DNA of 64,000 bases from Macrothele yani (Eukaryota > Arthropoda > Arachnida > Araneae > Macrothelidae): positions 66,425,594-66,489,593 of the forward strand of contig CM077024.1 in the NCBI GenBank assembly GCA_039090855.1. The letters run 5' to 3'. Positions 1 through 13,234 of the stretch are shown here, piece after piece (within the stretch, counting starts at the first letter, position 1; every line of letters begins with the position of its first letter). The translations under genes were made by a program, and so were the position numbers. The notes under the pieces were generated by a model, which searched no databases, was not told the origin of the DNA, and saw nothing but the letters and a program-made list of their open reading frames with translations.

Positions 1-3000
1 TGATTCTTTATTATCCTCTAAATGTAAAACTGAGGGTTTTTTTCATCTGCAGGATTTTGTTTTATGTTGCTTTTTACGCAGGACTTATTTTTTCGGTATT
101 TTCAAGCACAAATTAGCATACTTTAATTTGGAAAAACTTTATTTTCCTTAAAAAGTAGAAAACACGACCACAGAAATATTTTAACTTTCGACATTAATAG
201 TTGAGGGGTCCGACGTAGGTAAAGCCCTACTGTTAATTTTGATTGTTTTAAACAGAGGTTGAAGACAGAAATAAATATAAAACAACTCGCTAAATTATAA
301 CAAAACAGTTTCCCAAACGGTTTCTCGTAAAACAAACGTGAAAAAAGCACTGAAATCAAAGGAAAAAATCAACAAGTGATTCGAAACTTAGAAGACGCCG
401 CGTAACCAAATCTTTGAATGGAGGCAGAAGAGGTCCTCTCTAGGTTAGAGACCATCTGGGAGCTCATGCATTTCTCTTCAGCTTTGCACGCAACCTCTGT
501 CGACAGACTCGCAGTGTTTCGTAACCACTATCGAAAGTGGAAACACACACACGCCTAACCTTGCCAATCACTATTCTGTAGCGTTTACAAGCGGTTTAAT
601 TTAAATAATTAAGAGAACGAGAACTTTCTATTCGCGAAAATGGCATGTGATGCATTAATTGGCACTAACAAGCTAGAGATACATGAATTGACCACCAGAA
701 CCATATAGAGAGGTTGCTAAAGTTTGGCACAAGACTACAGACATGTGTAATCACGTTACCAAAAGATAAACAAAATAAAGAAGGCGTCGCCTTCGAATAC
801 ACTTAAGAAACGAGCCCTGAATGGCCTCAATGATCAATTCTTACATTGCAGACTCAGTTCCGCAAAGTCTTGGAATACGAATTAGCTAATTGGTGATTAA
901 CTGTATAAAGCAATTCCTATTAAATTCGGTTTAACCAATCAGTCATGCAAGCTGGAGTCCTACTGGAAGTTTATGCTTTTTGCTTTTTGACCTGAAAGGT
1001 AGAGTAGTCAGCCAACAATAAACAGGGACTGTACGTACAGTTATTGTTGGCACTGTTAAATCCTATTTCTGTGGTAGATAAATAGCACTAGATTTGCATA
1101 TATGCCTGTTTATTTAAATCACTCCTGGCTTGATGCACTTGCAAGCAGTGGGATTAGCTGATCACGCACAAAACAAAACACAACAGGACGAAGCATTTGC
1201 ACAAGATTTCACGATTACAGCACTTTTGTTGCTTGGCAGTTGATGCTTTTTCACCGATGGTTTTCCCTGCTCTCCGCACGGGAGGGCGAGCACACACCGG
1301 ATCCCTCCTCGCTCCTCTGCTGGAGAAACGAAAGGTGCCAAGCGGTCTGTCTGTCTGGTGTTCAGATAGTGATGTCTCCCGCACAGTAAGCATCTACCCT
1401 GTCTGACCTCGGCATCGAATACCAGTTGTTGACGAAAGTACGTTCTTCCGTCCAGAGCTTTCCAGAGCACTGTCCTTCCTTTAACTCAGGAACTCCCTAG
1501 TCCCTCTGTTTCTCTTTCAGCAAGACATTTCCACCTGTTTCCAGTTGCAGGTCATGAAAGAGGGAGGAGGATCCTTCTATCATCTCGCCAGCCAAAAGAC
1601 AGTGCCGAATTGTCGGCTTTCAGGTATCCAACCAACTAAGCCGCACGGCTTCTATTTAACCCCAAACCTCTTTCTCTGGATCTAACCAGACCTCTTTCTC
1701 TGGATCCTAGGTCGGGACTACTTGTGGTTTCTACCCCGAGTTTGAGGCCAGCCACGTATTTACACACGTGTTGAATTTATGTCAAAAGACTTTTAATACA
1801 GATGCAATATGTAGAGACCGCGCACGACGAGTTTGGGACATTTATGTCCGACCCCTTTTAGCCGAAATCACGTAAACTAACTTCTACATTCTGTCATTAG
1901 TAAGTGTTTTGTTTCAGGCCGAATTGGAAATCAATGACCTCTATGTCCTTGTCCTGCCACTATATACGTCGCTGAGAGAGAATAGTTTTTTCTTTAGGAC
2001 TGATAGCCGCTGCCCGCACGCTTAAATTTCGGGGATAGGTTTTTAACGGCCTCCTCTTTCCTTTCTCGTCGGAAAGATACTGTCTTCCCACTTCTCAAGA
2101 GCTTAGTTTATTGGTTTGGAAAGCTGGCTGCGTTTATCACCACCCATTACGCTTCCACTTTTCTTCATTTATGTTTCCCGGGCTATCAGCTCTAACACTT
2201 CATTTTGATTTCGGAAATGTTCAACAATTAACCCTCTTATCAATTCATATCAGCTCTAACAATTCATTTTGATTTCGGAAAGGTTCAACAACTAACCCTC
2301 TTAATCAATTTAGCACAATTTACAAATACCCAATTTATATGATAAATTCACTCCTATTGACTTGATCTATTTAGCTTTATTTATATACCTGACTTGAAAG
2401 CTCCACTGTGCGGCTAATTAATTAAACCAGACGATGAATCTGTACTAATACTATCTGCTCATCCACAAGGCTGACCGGCGGGCGTTATTTTGGGACACCC
2501 AGTATAGAATGAAAGACTTAGTTAATTTGAGACGCATTTCTCTTAGTTAATAGTTAATTTGAGACGCATTTCTCTTTCATATTTGAATAAATTTTATTTC
2601 AGTTTTTCTCAAAAGTGTTTCCAGTGCTAACACTAGATACTATAACTTTTCGTCCCTGCATGGTGGTAATAAAAGACCCTTCTCCAATCAAAATTACAAA
2701 GGAAATGTTGTCAGAGAAATATATGCAGTTGATAATAGAACTCTACAGATATGTTTGCACATGTACCAGAAATTGCGAGAAGCAGAAAGAGAAATTTAAC
2801 GTCAGATAAAATGTAACAAATATAAGCCCTTTGTTATTGTTATGGTTGTAGTGAGAGAAAAGACGAGTGGAGGAACACCATGGATCACAACGCTTACTGG
2901 AGATGTGACGATCTGTCCGAAGAATAAAAAAGCAGAAGCATAATTAGAATGTTAGAGAAGAGCATCAGAATGTAGAGGGCTGAAGCCAAATAGAACCAAA

Positions 3001-3128
3001 GACGGGTGCATGTACTGAAACGAAGAAGAAATTAATCAAACATACGTCTACTTTTTCAAAAAGAAATCAACAAAAACGTGGATGTGATGTATATCTCTAT
3101 ACTGAACTTCCTTTTTGAGTGTCTGTTT
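1..3128. other. Unique sequence without a recognisable gene
   Basis: No ORF here has family-like features; short frames at 1154-1470 overlap in opposite directions and look random. There is an inverted repeat at 1011-1051 (11-bp arms GCCAACAATAA around an inner CTGTACGTACAG palindrome). Near-tandem duplications of about 63 bp occur around 2184-2310 and of about 28 bp around 2519-2573. A GGGACACCCAGTATA tail near 2490 looks like a transposon fragment but has no visible partner. Confidence 0.6.
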
Positions 3129-5185
3129 TTGGCGTTTGACCATTTGCCCGTGTATGCCAGGGTTTGAGTCCTGGATAAGGCATTGTTTTTTTTTCTTGGC
3201 TTTTGACCATTTGTCCTAGGAGGCCAGGGTTTGAGTCCTGGATAAGGCATGGGTTTTTTTTCTTGGCTTTTGACCATTTGTCCTAGTAGGACAGGGTTTG
3301 AGTCCTGGATAAGGCATTGTTTTTTTTTCTTGGCTTTTGACCATTTATTTGTCCGTGTAGGCCAGAGTTTGAGTCCTGGATAAAGCATTGTTTTTTGGGG
3401 GCTTTTGACCATTTGTCCATGTAGGCCAGGGTTTGAGTCCTGGATAAAGCATTGTTTTGGGGGGCTTTTAACCATTTGTCCATGTAGGCCAGGGTTTGAG
3501 TCCTGGATAAAGCATTGTTTTTTGGGGGGCTTTTGACCATTTGTCCGTGTAGGCCAGGGTTTGAGTCCTGGATAAAGCATTGTTTTTTGGGGGGGCTTTT
3601 GACCATTTGTCCGTGTAGGCCAGGGTTTGAGTCCTGGATAAAGCATTGTTTTGGGGGGCTTTTGACCATTTGTCCGTGTAGGCCAGGGTTTGAGTCCTGG
3701 ATAAAGCATTGTCTTTTGGGGGCTTTTGACCATTTGTCCGTGTAGGCCAGGGTTTGAGTCCTGGATAAAGCATTGTTTTTTGGGGGCTTTTGACCATTTG
3801 TCCATGTAGGCCAGGGTTTGAGTCCTGGATAAAGCATTGTTTTGGGGGGGCTTTTAACCATTTGTCCATGTAGGCCAGGGTTTGAGTCCTGGATAAAGCA
3901 TTGTTTTTTGGGGGCTTTTGACCATTTGTCCGTGTAGGCCAGGGTTTGAGTCCTGGATAAAGCATTGTTTTTTTGGGGCTTTTGACCATTTGTCCGTGTA
4001 GGCCAGGGTTTGAGTCCTGGATAAAGCATTGTTTTTGGGGGCTTTTGACCATTTGTCCGTGTAGGCCAGGGTTTGAGTCCTGGATAAAGCATTGTTTTTT
4101 TGGGGGCTTTTGACCATTTGTCCGTGTAGGCCAGGGTTTGAGTCCTGGATAAAGCATTGTTTTTTGGGGCTTTTGACCATTTGTCCGTGTAGGCCAGAGT
4201 TTGAGTCCTGGATAAAGCATTGTTTTTTTGGGGCTTTTGACCATTTGTCCGTGTAGGCCAGGGTTTGAGTCCTGGATAAAGCATTGTTTTGGGGGGCTTT
4301 TGACCATTTGTCCGTGTAGGCCAGGGTTTGAGTCCTGGATAAAGCATTGTTTTTTTGGGGGCTTTTGACTATTTGTTCATATAGGCCAGGGTTTGAGTCC
4401 TGGATAAAGCATTGTTTTTTGGGGCTTTTGACCATTTGTCCATGTAGGCCAGGGTTTGAGTCCTGGATAAAGCATTGTTCTTTTGGGGCTTTTGACCATT
4501 TGTCCGTGTAGGCCAGGGTTTGAGTCCTGGATAAAGCATTGTTTTTTGGGGGCTTTTGACCATTTGTCCTAGGAGGCCAGGGTTTGAGTCCTGGATAAGG
4601 CATTGTTTTTTTTTTCTTGGCTTTTGACCATTTGTCCTAGGAGGCCAGGGTTTGAGTCCTGGATAAGGCATCGTTTTTTTTTTCTTGGCTTTTGACCATT
4701 TGTCCATGTAGGACAGGGTTTGAGTCCTGGATAAAGCATTGGTTTTTTGGGGCTTTTGACCATTTGTCCATGTAGGCCAGGGTTTGAGTCCTGGATAAAG
4801 CATTGTTTTTTTGGGGGGCTTTTGACCATTTGTCCGTGTAGGCCAGGGTTTGAGTCCTGGATAAAGCATTGTTTTGGGGGGCTTTTGACCATTTGTCCAT
4901 GTAGGCCAGGGTTTGAGTCCTGGATAAAGCATTGTTTTGGGGGGGGGGCTTTTGACCATTTGTCCGTGTAGGCCAGGGTTTGATTCCTGGATAAAGTATT
5001 TTTTTTTTTTTTTTGGCTTTTGACCATTTGACCGTGTAGGCCATAGTTTGAGTCCTGGATAAGGCATTGGTTGTGTGTTTTTCTTACGCCACTGAATCAC
5101 TCCCTTCCCAGTAGCCAGTGGCCTTAAGGTAGGGATAGACGACTGCTTATTGCTCTTAGAATTGCTCACGTTGGTCGTTAAACCC
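3129..5185 (+). repeat. SINE family 1 copy expanded into a ~65-bp, 30-unit minisatellite
   Basis: About 30 direct tandem units (counting the motif GAGTCCTGG and its one variant, GATTCCTGG) span 3129-5075. Each holds GACCATTTGTCC, then GGTTTGAGTCC, then GCATTG, then a variable T-run and usually a G-run, so length varies around 65 bp. The unit matches the B-box segment of the tRNA-derived SINE seen elsewhere (GATCATTCGTCC..GGTTCGAATCC..GCATGG). The sequence after the last unit (5076-5185) is the ordinary SINE body and 3' end (GGTCGTTAAACCC then poly-A). The SINE therefore appears to have amplified internally. The first ~30 bp of the SINE, with the A box, are not recognisable. The minus strand is nearly stop-free in all frames, producing spurious long ORFs. 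Confidence 0.85.
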
Positions 5186-8100
5186 TGAAAAAAAAAAAAA
5201 AGTAGCTTTTTTTTGTGCAAATTTAGTAACTAATTTATATAAGAAAATATTTTTCATTTTAATTCTCAATGCCATATCGGAACCTTCAAGTTTTCCCTTA
5301 CGTTTTGGGAACAACTGAAGGCCAGTCAAATGGTAAATAAAACCTGATACTCTCGGTGAGGCAATGAGTCGACAGCGATGTATTCTGTAAACGGTAACAA
5401 ACGAATGCCAACTACTACTCAGTGAAATTGTGCTAACTGTTCCGTTATTGTTGTCTGTTATTTGTTGTTGTCGCAGCTTCACAATTCTTCATTCTACTGT
5501 ATAAAGAATTGTGAAGCTGCGTTCAGTGTTAAGTAAGTGTAAATCCTCAACTAAGGAGAATAAAAATAAGTTTCATCAGTAAAGCTGCAAGTTGTTACTT
5601 AGCTTCTAGTATTGTTATCGTTATGCTCTTCTTTGAAGTGCTAGCGTTTAATCATTTGCAATTAATTGATTGTTCGATAACTGCAAAATAAATTTAAAAC
5701 ATTATAAAATGCAAAATAAAAAAAAAAAAAAAAAAAAAAAAGGAGGGTACTACTTTCAGATCAAGGCCAGATACGCATGCAGAAAAACAACAGGTGAAAA
5801 ACTACTCTTCCGCGCTTGAGGGTGTCTGGACATTAGGAAGACCAACAATGCTTTACTTTGCAGACATTTCTACTTACGAGATGGGAAGGAAATAAGCTTA
5901 GTGATGTCAAAATGAAGTCGGAAGTGGAAGTGTGGTGTAATAAGAAAAGCCAGAAACAGGAATGAGGAGATAAAAAAAACTCACGTTCGTCCAAAAACTA
6001 ACTAAAAGCAAACAAATCCTTTCACGTTATCTTTCCTGATTTTTACATTTTTTCCTGTCCATTATTTCCCTTTGAAGTGGGCTTGATGGATTGCTCTGTT
6101 GGCTCCTTCGGTTAGAACTTTTTCGGCAGGAGTGGATGAAAAAGATCTCTTCCATTGCTCTCGTCAGCTGGTTATTCCATCTGACGAGAGGTGGTGATCG
6201 GAGCGCAATTCAAAATTTGTTGGTGTAAATGTTAAACTTAAGTTTCATGGCTTCCACTGCCAAACTTCAAATCTCGTTGCAAATTGTTTGGACTCAATGC
6301 CACATTACCCTTTCTCTCTCATTCAACCAGAACATACGCGGGAGAGTCAATAATTATTAGCAGTTAGTTAAAATTTTCTTTTCACTTCGCTGTAGCGCCT
6401 GCTGCGCACTCATATCTAGACGTGGGGTCGATGTCGTCATTGTAGTGGATGTTTGACCTTGATCTGTGAGCTTCTGTATTTTGTTAAAGTTCTTAAAATG
6501 GCCGCTTCTTTTTCCGTTAGCACAAAGTAGAATAGCTTGCAGTGATCCGCGTTTTTGTGTCTGAAGATGTACCATGAGCTGAAAATCATCATAAGCTTTC
6601 AGTAGATTACGGGAAAGTTGTTTTACCGCAGCAAAGTGTCTAATTGTTCATTTATAAATTCAAAAGTGGGCTCGTTAGTGTAACGCGTGACGTAGAGGAC
6701 GCCAGTCCACCTCAACTGCTGATGTCAACGTTGAAAGGTATGTGTTGTGGTTCTGGAAAACAAACGAGTGACAACTGGTTAAGTGACAAATAATATCAAT
6801 TAATTAGACAAAAAGGCCGTCTTATGCACGATAAAATCTTTACTAGTTAAAAACACGTAAGTTAAAAACACACAATGAACATTTGATCTTTCGAATTGGC
6901 CACCAATTCGTCTTCAGATGTAATTACATATGACGCAAGGGCGAGAAACTCACAAGTATATATACAAAACAAAACACAGCGTGACGTAAGCGGTGTGTGG
7001 AAAAGACTGACCAATGAATTTTCAAAGATCCACAAACGGTGACACAAAATTAAAAGAAGTTGACCCTAATGATAATCAATGTTCGGATTGTCACTCCCTT
7101 TCTTCCACCAAACCCTTCCAGGGGAGGGGATTACCGAAGGGTAATCATCATGATACATAAATTCAAACCCATATGCTGTAATTTCATAAATTCAAACCAT
7201 ATGCTGTAGGTTTTTATTGTGGCACGATAATACCCGTCCTCATACTGCTTCCAAGACTGTTGAACTCCTCTATAAAATGAACGCTGCGGTATTAAAGCAT
7301 CCTTCGTTTAGTTCTTTACTCGTCTCTGTGGACTGAAGATGTACCATGGGCTGAAAATGATCTATTAGGCCACCCTATTGGGCCACTGAACGATGTCCTA
7401 TTTGGGCCACTCAACGACGTCTTAATATGTCGTCGATTTGCCAAGGACCAAGAAGTGAAGGAAAGATGTCTAGTATCTCAGCCAAAGACATTTTCTCTGA
7501 CGGTATAAAGAAGTTCATGCGGCGCTGGAACAAGTGAGTTGTAAAGCGAAGGACCATGCTGAAAAATGATGTCCTTGTACCTTCTCAACTGTTGTAACAA
7601 ATTTTATAAGCGCATTGTGGATAATTACGGAATCATCCTCCAATTTTACCGAGGAGAATTATATGTTCTCAGGTTCTTTCATTTTTATAAATTCTGGAAA
7701 GTGTATGCAAAGCTCAGCTAGACCATTTATGCTCAGCTTGTGCTGTTAATCCGTTCTTAGAAAAAGAAGAGAAAAAAAGAAAAGAAAGAGGGGGTGCGGG
7801 GAATTCCATGGGATATGTGTGAGAGAAATTGCACATGAGTGAAAGCATTAATGTGGTGAAAATCACCACCTTAATTAATTTTCCAGCTAATTCTAGCTAA
7901 CTGAATTCTTCCCAATTGCATAATTACTGGGGTAAGAATTAGTTAATACCTAAAATTCTATTTGTCCAACTAGGACGAAAATTGCCCCAAAATACGGATT
8001 TTTTGTGACAACATTGTACATACAAAATAAGTGCTTACAAGTTTTTAAAGAAAAACGGAAAAAAAAAACCGAAGAAGTAAAAAAAAAGGAAGTCCTGTAC

Positions 8101-10346
8101 AACGAAGATGTACTCTCTACTTACAGATGATATCGTGTGCGTCCGTTCGAAAGTTTATTATCTTATATATGTTACTTCCACCTAGTTAGAAAATTCAACT
8201 CTAAAAAATGCTGAAAAAATATTGTTGCAATCTTCTGTTTAAAGAGAATTTTTTCAGTTAACCGTTTAAAAACAACGATATCATGACAAAGGTTAAATCT
8301 AAACGAATCCCACCGTTGGTCGTATTTTTGACTGGAAACGCGTTTGAATGAAAATGTATTCTAATAATACTGAAAGCTATGTTAGAGAACAAACTGCGGT
8401 CCGCGACTAGTCTATTAATGTTCAAAGTGATGGACTTGGGGACGAAGTGTTCTCGGTTAGTGTCCAGCCCTTTTGTAGCTTCAAAGCCATGCTAAGCCGC
8501 TGGATCTCATTCAGAGACCCCTCGTTATTGACAGGATCACTAATCTCAACTGGGGCAAAGATCTCCCTGTGTAATGTTAGTAGTATGTGCTAGGGGTTTA
8601 AACAAAAAAAAAAAAAAAAATAATAAAAATAAAAAATTAAAGAACTGCGCTATTGTTTCTTTAGTTCGAATGCACAATTATCTGTTGATAAAAACAAAAA
8701 ATAAACAGCTTTCCAATTACAGCACTGTGTGAGCGAGTGAGCTGGAGTGTTCCGTGGAGAAAGAAAACGGTCGTCAGCTGTGATCATGATAAATTTTTTA
8801 TTAATGTTACCATTTCTAACTGCTAAAACACAGACTTCCAAAGAGAACAGAACTACACTTTACGCAGTTGGCTCAGCATCGTGTTTTACACAGCAATTAT
8901 GAATGCAGCCCTGTAAAAGTACAAATGTTACAGAAAAAAAATCATGTGTGTACCGAATTTGACAAAACTTTGAAAAAAAACTGAACATCAAGAATTTTTC
9001 TGAGTATAACTTCAAATTTTTATTTCGAAAAGTGAGGCTGATATTAAACCTTCCGTTACACCAAAACGTCTCACTGGACAAGAACATAGATTACGAAGAA
9101 GATGTGCTTCTTCAATGCGTGTGCACGTAAAAATTAGGAACAAGTACGTATATTTTTCACTTATGGAGGACACGGAGTCTGAACGATGCCATCCGAAGGG
9201 AGCAAGTTGAATACAAATGTACAGTAGGATGCACCTGTTAACGCTGTTTTCTTATGAAGAACATTTGAGCAATGGTGTTTTGGTAGATACTTAGTGGAAA
9301 ATCACGAAAGACACATGCACTAAAAGCCAAACAAAGCAAAAACAAAAAGCCCCGAAATTTAATGTTTAGTGAGTTTTCAATACTTTCTCACTTGATTTGT
9401 GAGAAAAAAAGGGCTAAATATAGAAAAAAAGATTAACGTTATATGATGTGACTCATTAAAAGTTGATTTCCTAATGGTGTCGGTTACCTTCGTTAACACC
9501 GAATCAAACTTACGTTCCTAATCAGTTTGATGCCATTTGTATTCTAAAATCAAAATAAACAAAAAGTTTTGAACACTTGTGTTTTTTTGAGCAACAGATG
9601 GCGCCACAAATCTCCTTTACAGGAACTTTTTGGAAGGTATCGTTTTGGAACTAGGTTTTTTGTTTAGAATTAACCCTATTACGCTAAAACCAAAAGCATC
9701 ATTTACCATTTTTAATTCGGCATTATAGCAGTTGAAACATATTGCAAAAACTTCGTTGAATTAACCAGCTGTTTCGAAGCTTTGAGGAACCACATTTTTT
9801 TTATAATACATTCATGTATTTTTCACTCGTTCCGCAATTTAGAATAAATTTTAAAATGAAATTGTTAAAGAATATCATATATTTTCATTTTTATTAATTG
9901 CTTGTGTAGGCAGCTATATATTGGAATTCTAGCAGAAGTGAATTTTGCACAGCAGCATCCTCAAAGCTATTCAGCTTTCCAATTTTTTTGGTGCTTGCCA
10001 CGATTTAAATCCAGAACTGTATTTTCTAACCGTTGCAAAAATATATACTGAAGCATGGAAATTAAAAGTTGCTGATATGACTTGTATCTAAAATCTACAT
10101 TCAATCCGCTCAGCAGATTTTTCTTTTACTACTGAAAATAGTCTTTTACAGCTGAAATAGTTATTTTTAAAAAGATTCTTCACCGTAGAAATCGGTAAGG
10201 CTCTTGCGGGAACCCTTGAAAGACAATCTTGAAAATGAATGGTCATTTGGAAAAATCTAAAGCAAACGTTTCAATATACGCAACCGGATAATAAGGTTCG
10301 ATAAGGTAACTACACATCTTAAATCTTAATAGCTCAGCCTTTTCCC
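5186..10346. other. Gene-free stretch with short repeats
   Basis: No coding region is recognised. It holds a fold-back at 5472-5521, poly-A runs at about 5717-5741 and 8605-8622, and two ~27-bp tandem duplications near 7155-7207 and 7366-7430. A repeated phrase (CTGAAGATGTACCATG) occurs near 6562 and 7336. A Penelope-like CTGAAGA hairpin lies on the minus strand near 6885-6920. The rest looks unique and AT-rich. Confidence 0.55.
5472..5521. repeat. Perfect inverted repeat, 18-bp arms, 14-nt spacer
   Basis: The arm CGCAGCTTCACAATTCTT at 5472-5489 is exactly complementary to 5504-5521. There is no adjacent T-run or TSD, so it is neither an obvious terminator nor a MITE. Confidence 0.9.
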
Positions 10347-10720
10347 CAGAGGCGTAACTAGAGCAGGGCAGGAGGGGCGCCTGTTCCGGACGCAGCTCAA
10401 GATGAGGCGCAAATATTACTACTTACAATCTAATTAAAATTGGAAATGAAACTTTTGCTCCAGTTTCTGGCACAGTATCTTTTTTGCGCCACATTTTGTC
10501 ATTTGTCCATTTACAGAATTTGTTCATAATACAGTATGCTTCACCAATACTGGTAGCCTTAGCAACTTAAGTTGGCATTTCTTCCTCAAAATGTTCATGA
10601 ATGTTAGTTGCTCACATTCAGAAATGAGGGTCCCGAAAGGTGTAAGATAATGATTCCGTTCACATGTACATTTATATATAAATTCTAATATACATACAGA
10701 AATGCCTAGTTACGCCTCTA
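10347..10720. mobile_element. hAT-like MITE (374 bp)
   Basis: The terminal inverted repeats are CAGAGGCGTAACTAG on the left and the complement of TAGAGGCGTAACTAG on the right. They are flanked by an 8-bp direct repeat, CTTTTCCC (10339-10346) and CTGTTCCC (10721-10728), matching at 7 of 8. An 8-bp TSD with a CAG-type end is the hAT signature. There is no transposase ORF, so the element is non-autonomous. Confidence 0.8.
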
Positions 10721-13234
10721 CTGTTCCCTTTCGTTTTCTCTAGTTTTTTTCCTACAGATAGATACATTTTCTGAGAAAGAATAAAAAAACGAAAAGTAAG
10801 TTTCTTCTATTTATATAGTTCTTGTAAAGTAGCTGTTTTTAGTTTTTGGCTCAGATGAAAACACACCAATGCGTCTGATTATTCTTAAGGGATGAATTTT
10901 TGCTATTCATTCCGCAGCTGTTAGGGTAAACAAATGATTTCTAATCGACGTGAAACTAAGTAATGGACTCAAATTATCATACATTTTGCCAAACTTATAA
11001 AGGTTAAGTAAACAAGTATGACGATTTCAAATGTCGAGATTGAGTCTGCGAGAAGCAAGATATTTTACTTAAGGGAATGGAATGTTAATCCCCTCCTAAG
11101 TAGCCTTCCTCCGGCGTTACACTTATTTCATCCTCCTATCCGGAGGTTGCACTTCTCGAACGCAATTTTTGAAATGTGACAGATGCTCCTTCCCCTATTG
11201 TTATTCCACGTCACCAGATCTTTTGCTTTGAGAAGTTATTAACATTTTCGAACTGTTAAAATCCATTACAAGCCATTCATCATTCTTGGCGATATTTTAG
11301 AAAGAGAAGTTTAATCGGCTTCTGCACTTTCAAACAAATACATATTACTTGTCTGTAAATTCAAACATGATCTGAATTTCAGGTATGCAACTGCCATAAT
11401 TTCTTGCAGATTCATGAAAATGCTAAGGGAATAAAAAAAAAAAAGAAACTTGATTTGCTTCAAGTGTTGTATGAGTTTCATATGTCAAAGACGAATCACA
11501 AGATTATTAATTTATTCGTTGATTAAAATCTTATTTTATTGTGACTGCTGAACACCGTGCCTCAAGAATCATTCTAAATACAGTGCAATTAAGGTATTGT
11601 TATTAGCTACATACATAGTCCGTTCGGGTCGTTTATCCTCGCATGCTAAACAACAGACGGAGAAGTTGCCGCCATGTTAGGAAAAACGAAAGAATTGGAT
11701 ATTTATTTTCTGAGGGTAGCTGATTTACCACAAACTTAATTTTCAGGTTATGCACTAATCCTTTGTCAAAATTAATTACAACATACTATTTGAAGCCATT
11801 CCAAGTTAAATGGTGCACATTTGTGATAAGTGATTGCAATGCCCTCTTTCTTTTCTGTTTAAAAACCATACACTAGTTTTCGTTCGAGGAAGTGTGGCCG
11901 ACGCCCTACGATTTTAATGGATATTTATGTCATCACATATCTTGGTCTTTTTTTCATTTGCACGTGTCAGACAGTTTCCTTGTGGCAGAATGCAAAATTT
12001 CAATTGTATTTTTAATTGAATTTTCCTGTGTTCTGTCATACGGGTTTTAATAACATTTGCTATGTATCCAAGTCGATGTGAACATTCTTTGTTATAAATC
12101 ACTGCCTTCAGTAAAAAAAAAAAAAAAAAAAAAAAAAATCCCGATTGTTTTAAGCTTGCAAGAAATATTTCAGTTGTATGGTATTATTTAATCCGAATAA
12201 GTGTTATTTTGAGTTTATTTTTGGGAATTTTTCAGTCCTTTACCGTAGAAGCTTTTTCTAGCAAATTTTATGTATGTATTAAAGTTCATTTTTTCCTACT
12301 GATAATACTGTAGTTCTTTCAAATTCTCATTTCATTAGCCTATTTTTTTTTAAATTTATTTTCTTCTCATGCGCTTCTGGAAAGGAAGGTTATAGGAATT
12401 TCAATCCAACAGTTTTTCTTTTCCTTTTTTGGGGTGCTTTGAGGGGTTTTATACCTTAGAATTAATACTTTTCTTACATGTATAAGAAACAGCGCAAGGA
12501 GATATATATATATAATTACTATAGTCTGTAGTGTTTAAGGGCTCACACTTAACAAAAGAGAGTTATCAAGATTTATTCACTTGCAAGCAAGTTCTAAATG
12601 AAGCTTTATTCCTTCTATCCAACAGCGGTACACCAGAAAGTTGTGCTTTCATGAAAACAGCATTAGTTGTAGATCAATCATACAATATCCACATTTCATA
12701 AAGCTTTAATACATTCGCAAAACAATGAAGTTCATTTCAAAACTCAACCAACTGTACAACAGCTTTTAAAAACAAAACGTATTGACAACATTAGCCTATC
12801 TCATCGATCTCTCTGATCCCGCTCATAACTTTTTGACTTTGTTGATCGCTGCAGGGTCCTATTTATATTCGGGTCTTCTCACTTGACTAGTGTTAACCCA
12901 AAGAATAAACTCTTGGGAATAACGACGTGACGTTCAGTACAGAAAGCATAACAAGAGGTAATCAAAATTTACAAAAGAGAAAGTAAACCAAAAGCGGAAT
13001 GTAAAATAGGTGGTATGTGCCATAAGTCTCTCACAAGCACTTTAATTTTCTTAATTAAACAAAATGTCAAAACATGTAATCTTATGAAATGTATTAGCAA
13101 AAGAAAAAAAAATGCAAAGCAAATCTGAACAGCTGTTCTGTCCATAGTTATACTGCAATAGCATTAATCACAATAAAAGGGCATGGGTTTTATAATTTTC
13201 CTTTTATTGGTTTATCATACATTCTAGTTTTTTG
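10721..13234. other. AT-rich unique sequence, no gene seen
   Basis: Only short random ORFs are present. A poly-A run at about 12113-12138 and a short TA run near 12504 are the only marked simple repeats. Confidence 0.55.

Noticed and set aside
3056..5220. Several overlapping minus-strand ORFs of 135-354 codons
   Set aside because: They are repeat translations of the SINE-derived minisatellite. The same peptide (for example YPGLKPWPTRTNGQKP) appears in all three frames because the unit lacks stops, so this is not a repeat protein gene.
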